Positions 1-13,389 of a stretch of DNA of 64,000 nt are shown here, piece by piece. The translations under genes were made by a program, and so were the position numbers. Within the stretch, counting starts at the first letter, position 1; the number at the start of each line of letters is the position of its first letter. Below the pieces are notes generated by a model. The model was not told the DNA's origin and searched no databases. It was given only the letters and a program-made list of their open reading frames with translations. Where the stretch lies: contig JAJNNY010000069.1 in NCBI GenBank assembly GCA_022453515.1, forward strand, positions 62,001-126,000, read 5' to 3'. Source of the stretch: Astrocystis sublimbata. Lineage: Eukaryota > Ascomycota > Sordariomycetes > Xylariales > Xylariaceae.

Positions 1-956
1 TGAAGAAACACAGGAGAAACCTTGGTAAATCTCATGAGATGTTCCCATGTGCGCTGAAAACTGACAGCAAGGAAACGACGATAGTAAGAGCTTGGTGACC
101 GCGACTCAGGAACTTGAGGATCCGTGACAAGTTCGCCGGGTTTGCGACTTAGCAGACGCTATAAATCGGTTGGGTCAAGCGAATAATTACCTAGGTAGTA
201 CAATTCTTGAACTGTCAGGGGTCTTAATACCTACCTAGGTAGTTAGGGACTAACCTGGTCCGTTTTTCTCACCTCCAGTCTTACTCCAAAAGGGGCGGAT
301 TAGTCTTATGACTAGGCCGGATAAGAACCCCGGTAAACTAGTCGTTGCTCGGTGAGAGCATCCCAAATCTGTTTGCACATCACCAACCATGTTGTTTCGG
401 TCTGTTATGCATTGCTTACTGGAAATTTAACGACAAAAGGCTACAAGCTTACGAGGTCTATTGCGTCACGTGTGGTTGTAGCTACTGTGCGCCAGCCTGG
501 TGGTAAGCATTTTGATGCAAATCCTCAAGCCCCCACGTAGGGTCTGCTAATATAGTCACAGTGTTTAAGTGGCTCATGGTAAGCCACCGACATCAGCAAA
601 TGGACTGTCAAGCATTGGTACTAGAGTCACACCGAATGATACGTACTGCACGATTAGGGACTGACAAGCATGATAATATCGACCCTGTCTTGAAGAGATA
701 GGACCTAGATGTCAGAAGTGCCCTCACGCTCAATGGGACTCTGCTTATGCCCTGCATGACATTGCATGAGGATCAATTGCATCCATCTCGATATTGCTGC
801 TCGATCTATGAGTTAGGTGAGGGATTTAGGCTCATTTAGTACGCATTAAACCTTTACATATAATAACAAGGTCCTTTGATATCATTCACCGTAATTAGTT
901 GTATAGTCAGCGACACATCGACCTTACTGGTTTGCAGTATACAGCAACCAAGCAGT
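1..956. other. Intergenic, no gene seen
   Basis: I see no convincing coding region on either strand; the short open frames lack a good start or any family-like pattern. The stretch carries two perfect copies of the palindrome TACCTAGGTA (188-197 and 232-241), 44 bp apart, which recurs elsewhere in the window. The 3' part would hold the promoter of the HAD/terpene cyclase gene that starts at 957. Confidence 0.6.
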
Positions 957-2612
957 ATGGAAGATCCATTCCCGTGTATTCGCGGCGTTATCTTCGACCT
1001 TGGGAATGTGTTCTTTACCTGGTCGTCTACTACCTCGACAAGCATTCCTGCCCGCACACTGAAGGCTATTTTGTCGTCGCCGACATGGCACAGCTATGAA
1101 AGAGGAGAGACCACTCGACAACTTTGCTATGAGCTCAGCGCCAAACAGTTCTCTCTTGAGGAAGCTGAAATTGCCAAAGCCTTTACTGAGGCGCACGAAT
1201 CATTGAAAGCTGATGAAAATGTCATCTCATTCCTCCGTCAGTTGAAAAAAACCCCTGGGTTACGACTTTATGCGATGTCCAACGTTGGAAAGGAGGACTT
1301 TGAAGAAATAGCGACCAAGGCAGATTGGAGCCTGTTCGACAAAGTGTTCACGTCAGCGGACGCAGGTATGCGGAAGCCAGAGGGTCGATTCTTTCGTTAC
1401 GTCTTAGACCAGATTGACCTCAAGGGAGACCAAGTGATCTTTGTTGATGACAAAGTCATGAATGTACAAGAGGCATCGAAATTTAACATTCGATCCTATG
1501 TGTACGACGATACGACAGTCAGTCTGTTGCGCGGTCTGTTCGAAAGTCCGGCTGATAGGGGTTGGAGGTATCTATTTCAGAACGCAAGGGAGTGTCAGTC
1601 TATCACGAGTAGCAATGTAACCTTCGCGGATAATTTCGCGAAATTATTGATTGCAGACCTTTTTCCAGACAAGTAAGTTTCAACATCCCCCACAACGTTA
1701 GTTCCAGCCATTTCACAGACCAATATTAACTCATCTTAGCAGCTTTACAGATCTCTCGTGGAAATCGAAAGGGACATGGAACTTCTTTGCGGGTAAGTTT
1801 TAGAGGATGTCGTAATCCACGATGTAAAATGCTTACGTGGAGGTGTGTATTAGATGAACCGGCGCTCGTACCAGGGGGGAAATTCCCTGATGATCTGGAC
1901 ACAACATCGCTTGCACTGACGGTGTTGCGGCCTCCATCACCTGAGACGGTTTCTTCGATGCTTGACACAATGGCACAGCACGTCAACGAAGATGGCACTT
2001 TCCAGGTGAGCCACCCCCGACCGATGCTTGTTTGTTGAAAGACGTTTTATTGAAGCGGGGAATAACTAGACCTACTACGACCGCCAGAGGCCCCGTGTCG
2101 ATCCAATCGTCAGTGCCAACGTTCTTGCCTGTTTTTACTCCTACAATCGCGGTGATGAGTTTGAAACTACCCTCCAACTTGTTTACAACACACTTCTGGA
2201 ACGCTCTTATGCCAATGGGACCCGCTACTATCCATCCCCTGACTGCTGCCTTGGATTTATCGGTCGCTTGCTACGATCTTCAAGAGATAGTCATCTTCAT
2301 GAGAAACTCGCACCTTTACTCAAGTCACGCGTTAGCGAACGCGTTGGCATGAGCGGCAGTGCGTTGGATCTGGCTATGAGAGTGATGACATGTAAGCAGC
2401 TAGGGCTCTCATGTGATGAGGACTGCCGAGCTCTGCTGAGTCTCCAGTGTGATGATGGAAGTTGGAGCGGTGGCTGGGTATATCAATATGGTTCTTCGGG
2501 GACCAAGATTGGAAATCGTTGCGTGACCACGGCTATGGCAGTTGCCGCTCTCTCGTCTAGAAAGTCTCCGACTAACAATTCCACTGATGGTCCCGCCACG
2601 CCACCAAAATGA
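957..2612 (+). CDS. Bifunctional HAD phosphatase-terpene cyclase (drimane synthase type)
   Basis: Four exons, 957-1672, 1740-1792, 1854-2005 and 2070-2612, give about 487 aa; all introns are GT..AG (GTAAGT, GTAAGT, GTGAGC donors). The N-terminal half is HAD-like: FDLGNVFF (nucleophile candidate D14; the usual second Asp is Gly), a Ser motif (AMSNV), a Lys motif (GMRKPEGRFF) and the acidic pair VIFVDD. The C-terminal half is a class II terpene cyclase beta-type domain with DLDTTS at D270-S275, the DxDTT variant of DxDD, and QW-like repeats (CDDGSWSGGW). This architecture is that of AstC/DrtB-type sesquiterpene cyclases, which protonate farnesyl diphosphate to drimanyl diphosphate and then dephosphorylate it. 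Substrate and product are inferred from the family. ATG 957 opens directly on the HAD motif; an in-frame upstream ATG at 876 adds no recognisable sequence. No prenyltransferase or tailoring enzyme sits next to it, so it may be an orphan cyclase. It looks intact. Confidence 0.85.
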
Positions 2613-2833
2613 GCAATGTCACCATGCTTATCAAAGTTTGTAGCAGGGGTGATGACAGAACAAAATCAGCGCTGCATGGCGTTGAAATGAGAGAGGTTAA
2701 AATCACTGGAGGATCTATGTTTGGACAAAGGATCTGCCAACTCGTTTCTATAGCTTGTGCGATGGTTTCTGATACTCAACAGGAACAAACAACCTCGATC
2801 GAGCATATCTGACAAGGCAGCAACAAGTTGTTC

Positions 2834-3901
2834 CTACATCTTAGATTCTTTATCCCCAACGCCCAAGAATTCTGCAATCTTCTTCACCGCCTGATCATCT
2901 CCCTCGACCGTGCCTGCTAACTCCTGTGATACCCAACCCTCCGTGAAGCCGCCTCCGAAATCTATCAGCCAAGCAGCATCTTCTTCGTCAATGATGACGT
3001 TGCTTGACTTCCCATCACCCCAGATGACATCAATACCGTGTAATTGCTGCAATGTGTCCGAGATTTGCTTTGCCCACATCTGTCTCTGTTCCTCCGGCGT
3101 CGTGCTAATGCTGACGTTCCTCAGAAGGGATCCTAGCACCCACTCACGCAAGAACCCGATGATACATCCTGCTTCGGGATGTGTGACGTATCCCAACAGA
3201 GCCGGGACACGTATTGGGCCGTGGCCTTGCAAACAAGCGTGTCTTATCTTCTGCATGCTATCCAGCTCTCGTCTCAAGTCCGAACCGCACAATCCTTGAC
3301 TCTGCGCTTTGCAGAGCATTTCCTTCTTGTTGACCAGGACGCGGCTGACTGTGTGTCCCCCGCCTTGCACAAAAGACTTTAAGATGGTAATTTGGGAAGG
3401 CGGATATTTGGGCAGATTGTCATCTGTCTCCCATTCTTCTTCAGTGTCTTCGTCGAAAGTCGGTTCAACCAGCGTATGTGCCTCGCTGGGATCAATGGCG
3501 ACCAGCGTTGGTGTGGACTCCACTGTCATAAGGCGATAGGTAAGTACTGGAGGGTAGAGTAGGCTATGTAGATCTTGCTCGGTAGGCGGGGAAACGACTT
3601 TGTTGGCTGGGGCCACTTCATCGAAGACCGATTTTCCCACGTCGAGCACGGTCTCTAAAATGCGATCCATGATCTCCTCATGCTCTTCGTCGTCAGCGAA
3701 TATTGCTTGGTTGATGCGCTGTATGATAGAATCCTCTATACAAGCGTGATGTTGACCGGGCTCGACTTTGCCTCCGGGTACTCCAGGACTGGGGAAGAAT
3801 GACACAGCGATCCTTTTGCCATTGAGATCAAAAATCATATCGGCACCGTCGCCGTCACTGCCATTGCATTCATGCACAACCACATCGTTCATTGCCTCCA
3901 T
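2834..3901 (-). CDS. Protein-kinase-like protein (atypical fungal family)
   Basis: Single exon, 355 aa from the first ATG at 3901; the open frame upstream has no ATG. The C-terminal third has a kinase-like catalytic core: WGDGKSSN in place of HRDxKxxN (Asp, Lys and Asn kept) followed about 15 residues later by DFGGG in place of DFG. A clear glycine-rich loop is not visible. The N-terminal part is acidic and unassigned. This pattern matches the expanded fungal kinase-like/aminoglycoside-phosphotransferase-like genes found beside accessory loci, whose substrates are mostly unknown. It is convergent with the terpene cyclase gene, their ends 221 bp apart. Role unknown; small-molecule or protein phosphorylation are both possible. 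Confidence 0.7.
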   Translation of the reverse strand: MEAMNDVVVHECNGSDGDGADMIFDLNGKRIAVSFFPSPGVPGGKVEPGQHHACIEDSIIQRINQAIFADDEEHEEIMDRILETVLDVGKSVFDEVAPANKVVSPPTEQDLHSLLYPPVLTYRLMTVESTPTLVAIDPSEAHTLVEPTFDEDTEEEWETDDNLPKYPPSQITILKSFVQGGGHTVSRVLVNKKEMLCKAQSQGLCGSDLRRELDSMQKIRHACLQGHGPIRVPALLGYVTHPEAGCIIGFLREWVLGSLLRNVSISTTPEEQRQMWAKQISDTLQQLHGIDVIWGDGKSSNVIIDEEDAAWLIDFGGGFTEGWVSQELAGTVEGDDQAVKKIAEFLGVGDKESKM

Positions 3902-6504
3902 TTCGTCCCAGTTGGTATGCACTGCAGACTGACCATATGATGGCGCTACAGTCAAATGTAACTCAACTGTCGCATCTTAAAAACGCTAAGGCGAAGGGCG
4001 GAATAAAAAGATGCCCGAAGCTCACATAAGAATTATGTTGTGCATCAAGGGCTGGTCTTGGAATGGAAGTGGAATGATGACCTCCAGGCTTCCTTGAGGT
4101 GCCTAGCAGTACGCCTTCACTGTTATAAACGCGCAGATAGTGCGCTTCTCATTTTGATGAGCATCAACTGGACGAAGCCTCAGGCTTAGCGGCGCTAAAT
4201 ACTTCAGTTAACGCACGCCAGAACCAACAGCAGCAGTGCATCGCCCAGATCCGTGAGATACGCGACTCGCGTGGTGCTGCCACCCCTGCGGCGCTAATGC
4301 AGCCAAGATCTATAGGCAGCCGGGGTGCCGGGGCCTTACACCAGACTTCTTACTTCCAAGCTCGGCGACTTCTATGGCAATCATGCTATCCCCTCCCCTA
4401 TTTTCTTGAACAAGTAGGTGGTTTCAGCATTGGAGTCCCAAAAGCACGGGCTAGCTTAAAATTTTGAAATATAATCGGGAATAACCCCTTCTTAGTTTTG
4501 AGATACATTGTTTATTGGCACAATCATGTTTATGCGTTATATAGACGAATAATATACCACCACAGGAGAGCTTCACCATCGTCCCACTTCCCCTCCCGCC
4601 ATATTTTCATACCATCCTCCACAACATGCGACACTATCCTCGCCACAATGGTATTATCTCAGGTAAAATAGAGTCTCCTCCATCCTTCCGATCACACAGC
4701 CCGTTGTCTGACAGGCTATTTAACTGTTCCCCCTATTCCCTTTCGATCGGTTTTGCTTGCGCGGCACACAGCAGTCCATGAGTTCAAGGACCCGATAAAG
4801 GTGTAGGATAATATTTATTAGCCATGGCTGCCTGTCGTAGGTAGAATCGGAATGCGCGCAATCTCTATCCTCCGGCATGTCGAGACTTCTTGCCAGACTG
4901 GATTTTTGGGGGGCCCTTAGACACACAAAACCGCACTCCCAGCATGTCGAGCCCGATGTGAAAAGTCGGAAGGCAGTCTTTGTTTCATCGAGATCGATCA
5001 AAAGATTCAGTTTTAGGGACCTTGTAAAGAGATCGAAAGTACTCTTCAACGCGATATACAGCTGCTTTCTCCCACTCCTGAAGGTGGCGCATGAATGATC
5101 CCACTCTTGCACCGAACCCACGACGTGGATCCCACGGCCCCTGAGACACATGTAACCACACTCCAAGTACTTCGGCTGCTTTGGAGGAGCCACAATGTCT
5201 GTATTTGTGACTTTGGCGGTAATATGGTCGAGCGAAGCTTGTAGAGTTCGGTCACCCTGCACTATAACGCGTGCCTCGTGTCCCAGTGATGGGCGCACTT
5301 GATTGAAGTTGTCGATGTAACATGCGCGAAGAGTGGTTTTTTGAAGGTTGACTTTTTAGTACGTGTTGCTATTATTCCCTGTATGCAGAATTCTGAACAC
5401 AAGAGAAGCCTCGCCGGTTTTCATTGTCTGTATGCTATTTTTGAAGACATGAATTCGGGGAAGCATCTCGAGAGTTTCTTGGCTCTTTTTAAAAGTCTTT
5501 TTGGGCTCATGTGTAATAGGGTGTATTGGTGGCCCAATCGAACGACTCTGTCTGTTTGAGCAGAGCATTGATTGTAGAACTTCGCAACGATCTTTGCCAG
5601 TTGGCGAAATCAAGACCTCGCGTGGCGTGTATATGGATTTATTCACGTGTGGCGCGGGACAGAGTGGGTTCGTTCGGTGAACTAAGTTCTCGCCGGGAAG
5701 ATTACAGTCGGGGCAAGACCAATTCCATTTGGCATTTTGGAAAATATGGTCGAATTCTTAGCTCGTAGATGCGGGTGTGACACTTGCCTTCAAGAAGTAG
5801 CCAATATTTTGCCAAAAGCGGCAGCATGATTGCAGCTAGCAATTTCCAGTGATGGTAGCTTCTGCTGAAACGGTGGGGGGAGACAATTTTCTCGATCGGG
5901 CGGCAGCTTGATCGGAGCCGGCATCATTGTTGAAGATGACCAACTTTATTGAGAAGAATGACATGCTTGCGTAGGCATGACAAATGGGAAGTTGAAGCAG
6001 AATGCGTCACGTAGGTGTGTCGCGTAGTCGTCAGTTGCTGCGCCACCTCGCCAAAATACAATTGGGACTTCGAACCTTTTGGGATTATGGATTTGCGTGG
6101 AGAAATTGGAGGAGATCTCGTCAAGTGAGCGGAGACATGATCAGGTGCAAGGGCAGCGACGTCGAGACAAGCTGATTTCCTGCCTTATCGCACCGCATGT
6201 AATTATTTGCCTCCCGCCATCGTTGTAGTGGTAGGCGCCATAGTTGTCAAGAAAGTGTATGATTATAGTCACGCAGATTGAAAAAGCAGGATAATATTAA
6301 GGAAGAGTGTCAATATCGAAATTTTTTAGTGTGTTTTGGTGCCTTTTTGTGTTGAAGGATTGTGGTTCTGTATCTGATGAGTTTCTGTCATTTCCCATGG
6401 TCTGAGGCAGGGAAAGCAAAGAATAAATTTTTGTCGTATGTAAAGTCGAAAATATGGTATCTTCTGTCGCAGATGACCTTAATCATACGCGTAGGACTAG
6501 TCTG
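3902..6504. other. Long gene-poor stretch
   Basis: No convincing gene. The longest open frame (4720-5298, minus, 192 codons) begins with GTG, has no recognisable domain and contains two similar short pieces (ECGYMCLR and ECGFVCLR). It could be a decayed coding remnant or chance. The DNA around 4440-4560 and 6250-6480 is AT-rich. The 5' part must include the promoter of the kinase-like gene. Confidence 0.5.
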
Positions 6505-7117
6505 TTACTGGGAAACTGTATGTAGAGATATCTTATAGCTGGACCGTGAAAGGTTGTCAACTAATCCCCTTCGTCCGCTCAGCATCGTCCAGTGCGAAGC
6601 TCGAGGGGGGGAAGGATCAGGAGTCACACCCCGTATTTTGATCAGCTTCGTATTGAGGGGGTTAAATCTCGGGAGTCTGGTCTGGAGGCTTTGCAGGTTC
6701 TCGAAAATCGACAATAAGCGGACAGTGGTATAGTTGTTAACGACCGCCTCCCCATCTTCAAGCTCGAGGTCTATGTCAATTTCCAGACGCCTCTGGTGGG
6801 GAATGCCGTGATAGACACTGACGGTATATCTCCCTGAGCTTGTTCCATGGATCGTTGTTATCCGGGTGAAAGAATTCCTCTGCTATGGCGCTTATCAACC
6901 TCCTTGCCATTTTGATCCAGGGTTTAAGTTCTCTTATGTGTTTGAACTGATTAAAAATGATGTCCAGTTCATCCCAGTCTTGACTTGGGTCCTCGGCTCT
7001 TTGGTAATATTCTCCGAGGAAATGATCGAACTTGGCGAAGAACTCAAGCTGCTCTTCGTATGATAGTGATGACTCATCTTTGTCATCAGTGATCGCAAAG
7101 CTAGTGAATAATGCCAT
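6505..7117 (-). pseudogene. Hypothetical protein gene, apparently frameshifted
   Basis: From ATG 7117 a 113-codon frame encodes an acidic, helix-rich protein (EEQLEFFAKFDHFLGEYY, then PWIKMARRLIS) ending at 6776. Just before its end, near 6830, a second frame takes over that also looks like real protein (LEIDIDLELEDGE, then RLLSIFENLQSLQTRLPRF) and stays open to the stop at 6505. The two frames differ by one base, so the simplest reading is one gene of about 200 codons with a 1-nt insertion or 2-nt deletion. A small unrecognised intron (a GTCAGT lies at the junction) is the alternative. I recognise no family. Confidence 0.4.
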
Positions 7118-7767
7118 GGTGTGCAGGACGGACACATCCTGGAGGGGAAGATCAGCGCCGCGATCGCCCCATCGCTACCCGCTGTTGTGTTTTTTCGATC
7201 ATGTCTGTTGTCTGGCCGTAGGTTCATGGACGCTGGAGAATATGGCTCAGGGTAATGCGAGCAGGGCGGTCGCAGAAATTGAGCCAGGCGGAACGTGGAC
7301 GCCCGTAAGACCAGTATGATTGTAGACAGCTAAAAAGCTATGGAAAACGTCTGTCTCGGGGAACTCGGGAGGTAGAATGCCTCCCATACTGTGGTTGAAG
7401 CGATCAACGAATTCGAACAGCAGTGATGAGGTCTTCTCTCAGCGGCTGCATGAGCGCCAGTGGAAAAGTCGGGATCCGGGTGCGGATGATGGGTGTGAAG
7501 ATTTCGTATGAACTGGAATATGTCAGCACCCAGGAAACTAAGAAGTTATTGCGAGACAGAGATGGATGAATGCATAAATGACTGACATACTTCATTGCGA
7601 CCCGAAGATTTGGTTTGTTGTGTTTATTATCACCGAAACCCCCAAACATTCCGCATTGAATAATAACCGACCGATCAAGGACCAAGACCAAGAAGTCGTT
7701 GAAGGAGAAACCGCGAAGATCAGTTCGTTCTTGGCGGCACCCATGCACCATGAGGAACGTTCCGGAT

Positions 7768-7925
7768 GTCGAGACTCTAATGTCTGCAGCAATAGCACGG
7801 CTGGCTAGAGAACCAGATCTTACACACCTGGGAAACGTTGAGAATGTCGAGGCCCTGATGTCTGCAGCAATGGCACGGCGGGATAGAGAATCAGATATTA
7901 TATGCCTGGACAGTTCCAGTTCCAT
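7768..7925. repeat. 78-bp imperfect tandem repeat, two units
   Basis: The sequence starting at 7768 and at 7846 repeats with a 78-bp period. On the plus strand both units read in one frame and give similar peptides (VETLMSAAIARLAREPD, then VEALMSAAMARRDRESD). The period is a multiple of three and the substitutions are conservative, so the repeat may once have been translated. Open frames cover it on both strands (7699-8013 plus, 7404-8138 minus), neither recognisable. Confidence 0.6.
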
Positions 7926-9000
7926 TTCCTGTACACAGCCGCAGACCGCATTGAAGGCAACCGGTTTGTGGGGGGTTTGTACGTTTTGGAAATCCAGAGG
8001 CGGCGGGATATAGCGTCTCTGAGAACTCGGTTGCTTCTTCTTGGACCATAGTGGGTGTGAATGAAGTCGTGCTGCGCTAATACCAGCGAAAACGTGGTGG
8101 TATTTTGCTGACGTATAAGCAAATGTCCAAGACACCAAGATGAAGTTCGTGAGAGATGGGGCACAGTACTATCCGTTCCAGCCTAGGCGATGGGGTATGT
8201 TATGTCGGAAGTGTTTGACGGGTTCAAAAAACCTGTGTAACATGAAGCAGAGAATAGGTATAGTCTTGTCATGAGGACAGGCGTAGGTGTTGTTGCTGAT
8301 AGAGCTGAAAAGGAGGGTTGGAGGAGAATGGCGTACTCAGGATATAGTAGACGCCCTGCCCAAGAAGATGATGCAGGTGTCTCTGGGGGGGATTGGTGAA
8401 GGGAGCGAAACGCTGATGTTTTATTGAAGTTGTCGTCAACATTGGATGTCGATTGACGATGCTGGTGATGGTCATGTTAATGATAATAGACAATGGCAGC
8501 CAGAAATGCTAATATTGCCAATGGGGAGATCAAGATGCAGTAGACGGTCGGAAGTTCTGGTTCTGGTTCTTGTTCTGGTTCTGTTGCCGAGGTTCTGACA
8601 GGAGGGCGAAGTGTATGTATTTGTCGTCAGGATGAGAATGTCTGATGTTGTTGGTGGTGATGATGATCATATCAATGATGATAACAATGAGGGTAAGAAA
8701 TGCAGATAAAGATGGCGAGATGGCGATATTGCAAGATGAGACCAGGTAGTTGGTAGAGGAGATGAAGAGAAGAAGAGAGGGAGGACGAGAAATCGAGGCG
8801 ATGGAGGGCCCTTTATATAGATAAATGCTGAGCACCCAAAGGACCCTGATGGCACATGTAAACAAACACACATAGTCGTAGAGTCATACCGATACATGTC
8901 ACATGCGTAAGCACACGAGAACCCTGAATCAAAGCAAGAGAGAGCTTAATCCGATATCAGCCGACTCGTTTTAAGATTAAGGTTGAGATCAAGGTTGCGA

Positions 9001-9275
9001 GTCATCTCGGCGGTGAGTCAAGATGCCGAGTATGACGACAGATGGACTACGAGATGCATGTTTGAGGGTTTCTAAAGAGGTTCTCGTGGCCAATGCGTCT
9101 TGTGTCTATGTTTGTTTGAACTTAAATCTACTTGCACAACACAGGTGGAGGGAGATGTGGTTGCCGGTCACCCCCAAGTGACGACGGCGAGTGTGAGCCA
9201 TGACGACGAATGGACCACGAGATCCATACACGAGGTTGTCGAATGACTCCGAGAGGTTCTCGTGGCTATGCCCCT
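9001..9275. repeat. Diverged direct repeat pair
   Basis: Two blocks, about 9030-9095 and 9190-9275, share several segments in the same order: an ATGACGAC core, a GGAC(T/C)ACGAGAT segment and GAGGTTCTCGTGGC. They differ by substitutions and a small indel. This looks like an old local duplication or pieces of one repeat family. A (GTTTAA)n run follows at 9282-9303. Confidence 0.45.
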
Positions 9276-10225
9276 TTTTACGTTTAAGTTTAAGTTTAAG
9301 CTTACACGTCAGAGGTGCAGACATGGTTCCCGAGCGACGGCACGAACCCAACTGACGTCAAGCTTTTAAGCTTATTTGCGATGGACACGCGGCATGCGGG
9401 CATGAGAGGCGTGCATAGGAGGTCTAATTCTAACTCTAACCATAATCTTAGATCCCATGAGGTGCGTCATGCACGCGATCATGGGATGGGCCGCGCAAGA
9501 CAGTGAGCACGAACCAGAACCTTAAATCCCATGCGCGCGTCCGTGTCCGCGTCAGCCGTGTGCTTCGTGTGTCATTGATGTTGAAAGGATCAGAGGATTC
9601 CCACACGGGGAAAGGGCAAGCACGAGCGAGGCAGGGAAACAAGCTGAGTCGTGTCGAAGTCAAAGTGAAAGTCAAAGCTTGAGCAGATGACATAGCATGG
9701 CCTAGTAGCTGCTGCCTGCCTCTGCCTCTGCACTCACCATTCGTGTTCTATCTAGGTAGGAAGTAGGTGGTAAGTAACCCTGATGGTTGGACTGGCATCA
9801 GTGCCCTTGTTTTGAATGTTGGGTGTTACAACCTCACCCTTCCTTCTCGCCTGCCAGCATGATTTAGACGTCATCATAAGCTGCCTTGAGTAGGAATGTA
9901 CTTAGGTAAGATAAGTGTGAAGTTCCATGCATATACTCGGTGACACAATCCATACATGTCGACTCCGTGTACCTGTCCTTGAGAATCTGTGCAGGTCCTG
10001 GTCAATAAGGGAGGGGGCCGAGGGGCCGGCAATGTGAAAACACCGTCCACCTCCACCTCCACGCGCTGGTCTTGGCAGATTGGCAGAGATATACACACGT
10101 GCAATTGCTTGTCTTAACACGTAAGTCACTGAGTTGCTTAAGCACATGTATCTTAAGCAAGTCTTAGATACTATCAGGTGCCGGCCGAGCATAGGGCATG
10201 AAACGTAAAGGAAAGATTTACCATC

Positions 10226-10400
10226 TCTCTAAGGACTAAGATTTTGCTTAAGAAAATAATAAGTATTATATAATGAATAAACGTTTTAAAATAAGCTTTA
10301 TATAATTAAGTAATAAATAATAATTGTTCTAAATAAACAGAAATAATTGAAGATCTAGATAATTCTTTGTTTCAAAGCGTAGAAATGGTTATTTAATGCT
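10226..10400. other. AT-rich island
   Basis: A block made almost entirely of A and T, with TTTATATAATTAAG-like words, stands out from the GC-balanced surroundings. AT-rich islands of this kind in ascomycetes often are remnants of repeats altered by C-to-T mutation, but no repeat family can be identified here. Confidence 0.5.
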
Positions 10401-11445
10401 TATACTACGGGCCGGGCCGAGTATCTAAGTCAAGTCGGCGGCCCTGAGTTCTAATCCATGGCCATTCGGGTATGGGTACAGGTTCATATGTATATGCGCA
10501 TGTGCGTGTGCGCGCGCGCGTGTGTCCCGGATGAAGGGAGTGGAACGGCCGAAGGATGGAAGGAGAAAAGTCTAGAACCACGGCATTCAGCTTGATCAGA
10601 TCCCTGTTACGTTGTGGAGATTGTGCATCCATCTATATAGAATCGATGCCGAGATGGGGATGGCATGCATGCAAGCGAGCGGGCAGCGGGAGCGGGAGGG
10701 GGAAGACGAGCGAGTGGTAGTGGATCGGCTTCGATGCCGAGCTTAAATCTAACGTCTCGGTCGGTTCGGTCTTGGGGAAATGGAAGGTTGTACTTGTATG
10801 TACGTAATCTGTGCTCGTACCTTTTCTTGGCTCACTTGGAGACCTATTCGTTGCTGTTTTGAGTTGGAGAGTTGTTTCTGTTGTGTTGTGGTTGGTTGAT
10901 TGATTGATTGATTGATCGCGACTATCTCGTTTTCGCGGTTCCATTGTCCTTCTTGTGGAGATACTGCTGTGATGTGGTTTTGGGCGTCTTGTTTGTGGGA
11001 TTGATTGTGATATTGTTCATTCCTCATTTTGGCATATAGTAGTACTAGCTGATACTTGCTGGAGAGAGCCAAGAAGTCATGTTGGCCGTTCAACATCTCC
11101 AGACTTTGCGGCAATCAATACAATTGTGTGCTACGATGCGGGTATAAGGGTCCCATATCTAGCATAATATCCAGATAAGTATTGTCTCGCCATGACTCGT
11201 ATAATACGTACAATTCGTGACAGTAACGTTGACGACAATACTGGTAGTTGTTCATGTATGCTGTATTCGACAAGTGATTACAAGATCATGTTCAGAAAAA
11301 ATGGACAGTGTAAAAGAAAAGCCACCAGACCCTTCTATCTATAGGTATAAGTAGGTAGGTATTTATACACCGTTATTTCGCCTCACCTCATTAACACCGT
11401 TGTCATGCCATGTGAGTTTTACGCCTGTCTGTTTGCCCGTGATAT

Positions 11446-13389
<1,944 letters not shown>

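Larger units (their letters stand above)
7118..11445. other. Repeat-bearing gene-poor region
   Basis: About 4.3 kb without a supportable gene. Many short open frames occur on both strands, but they overlap one another, are low in complexity and often start at non-ATG codons. The stretch contains a 78-bp tandem repeat near 7768-7925, hexamer runs near 8556-8590, a pair of diverged repeats near 9000-9275, a GTTTAA run near 9282-9303, a CG/TG microsatellite near 10495-10525, an AT-rich island near 10226-10400 and a (TTGA)n run near 10896-10916. It reads as eroded repeat or former coding DNA. Confidence 0.5.

Noticed and set aside
4720..5298. 192-codon minus-strand open frame
   Set aside because: GTG start, no domain, no neighbouring exon that extends it; kept only as a remark.
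9282..9450. Telomere-like repeat (GTTTAA and CTAACTCTAACC words)
   Set aside because: Only three imperfect units, internal, and not the TTAGGG sequence of fungal telomeres.
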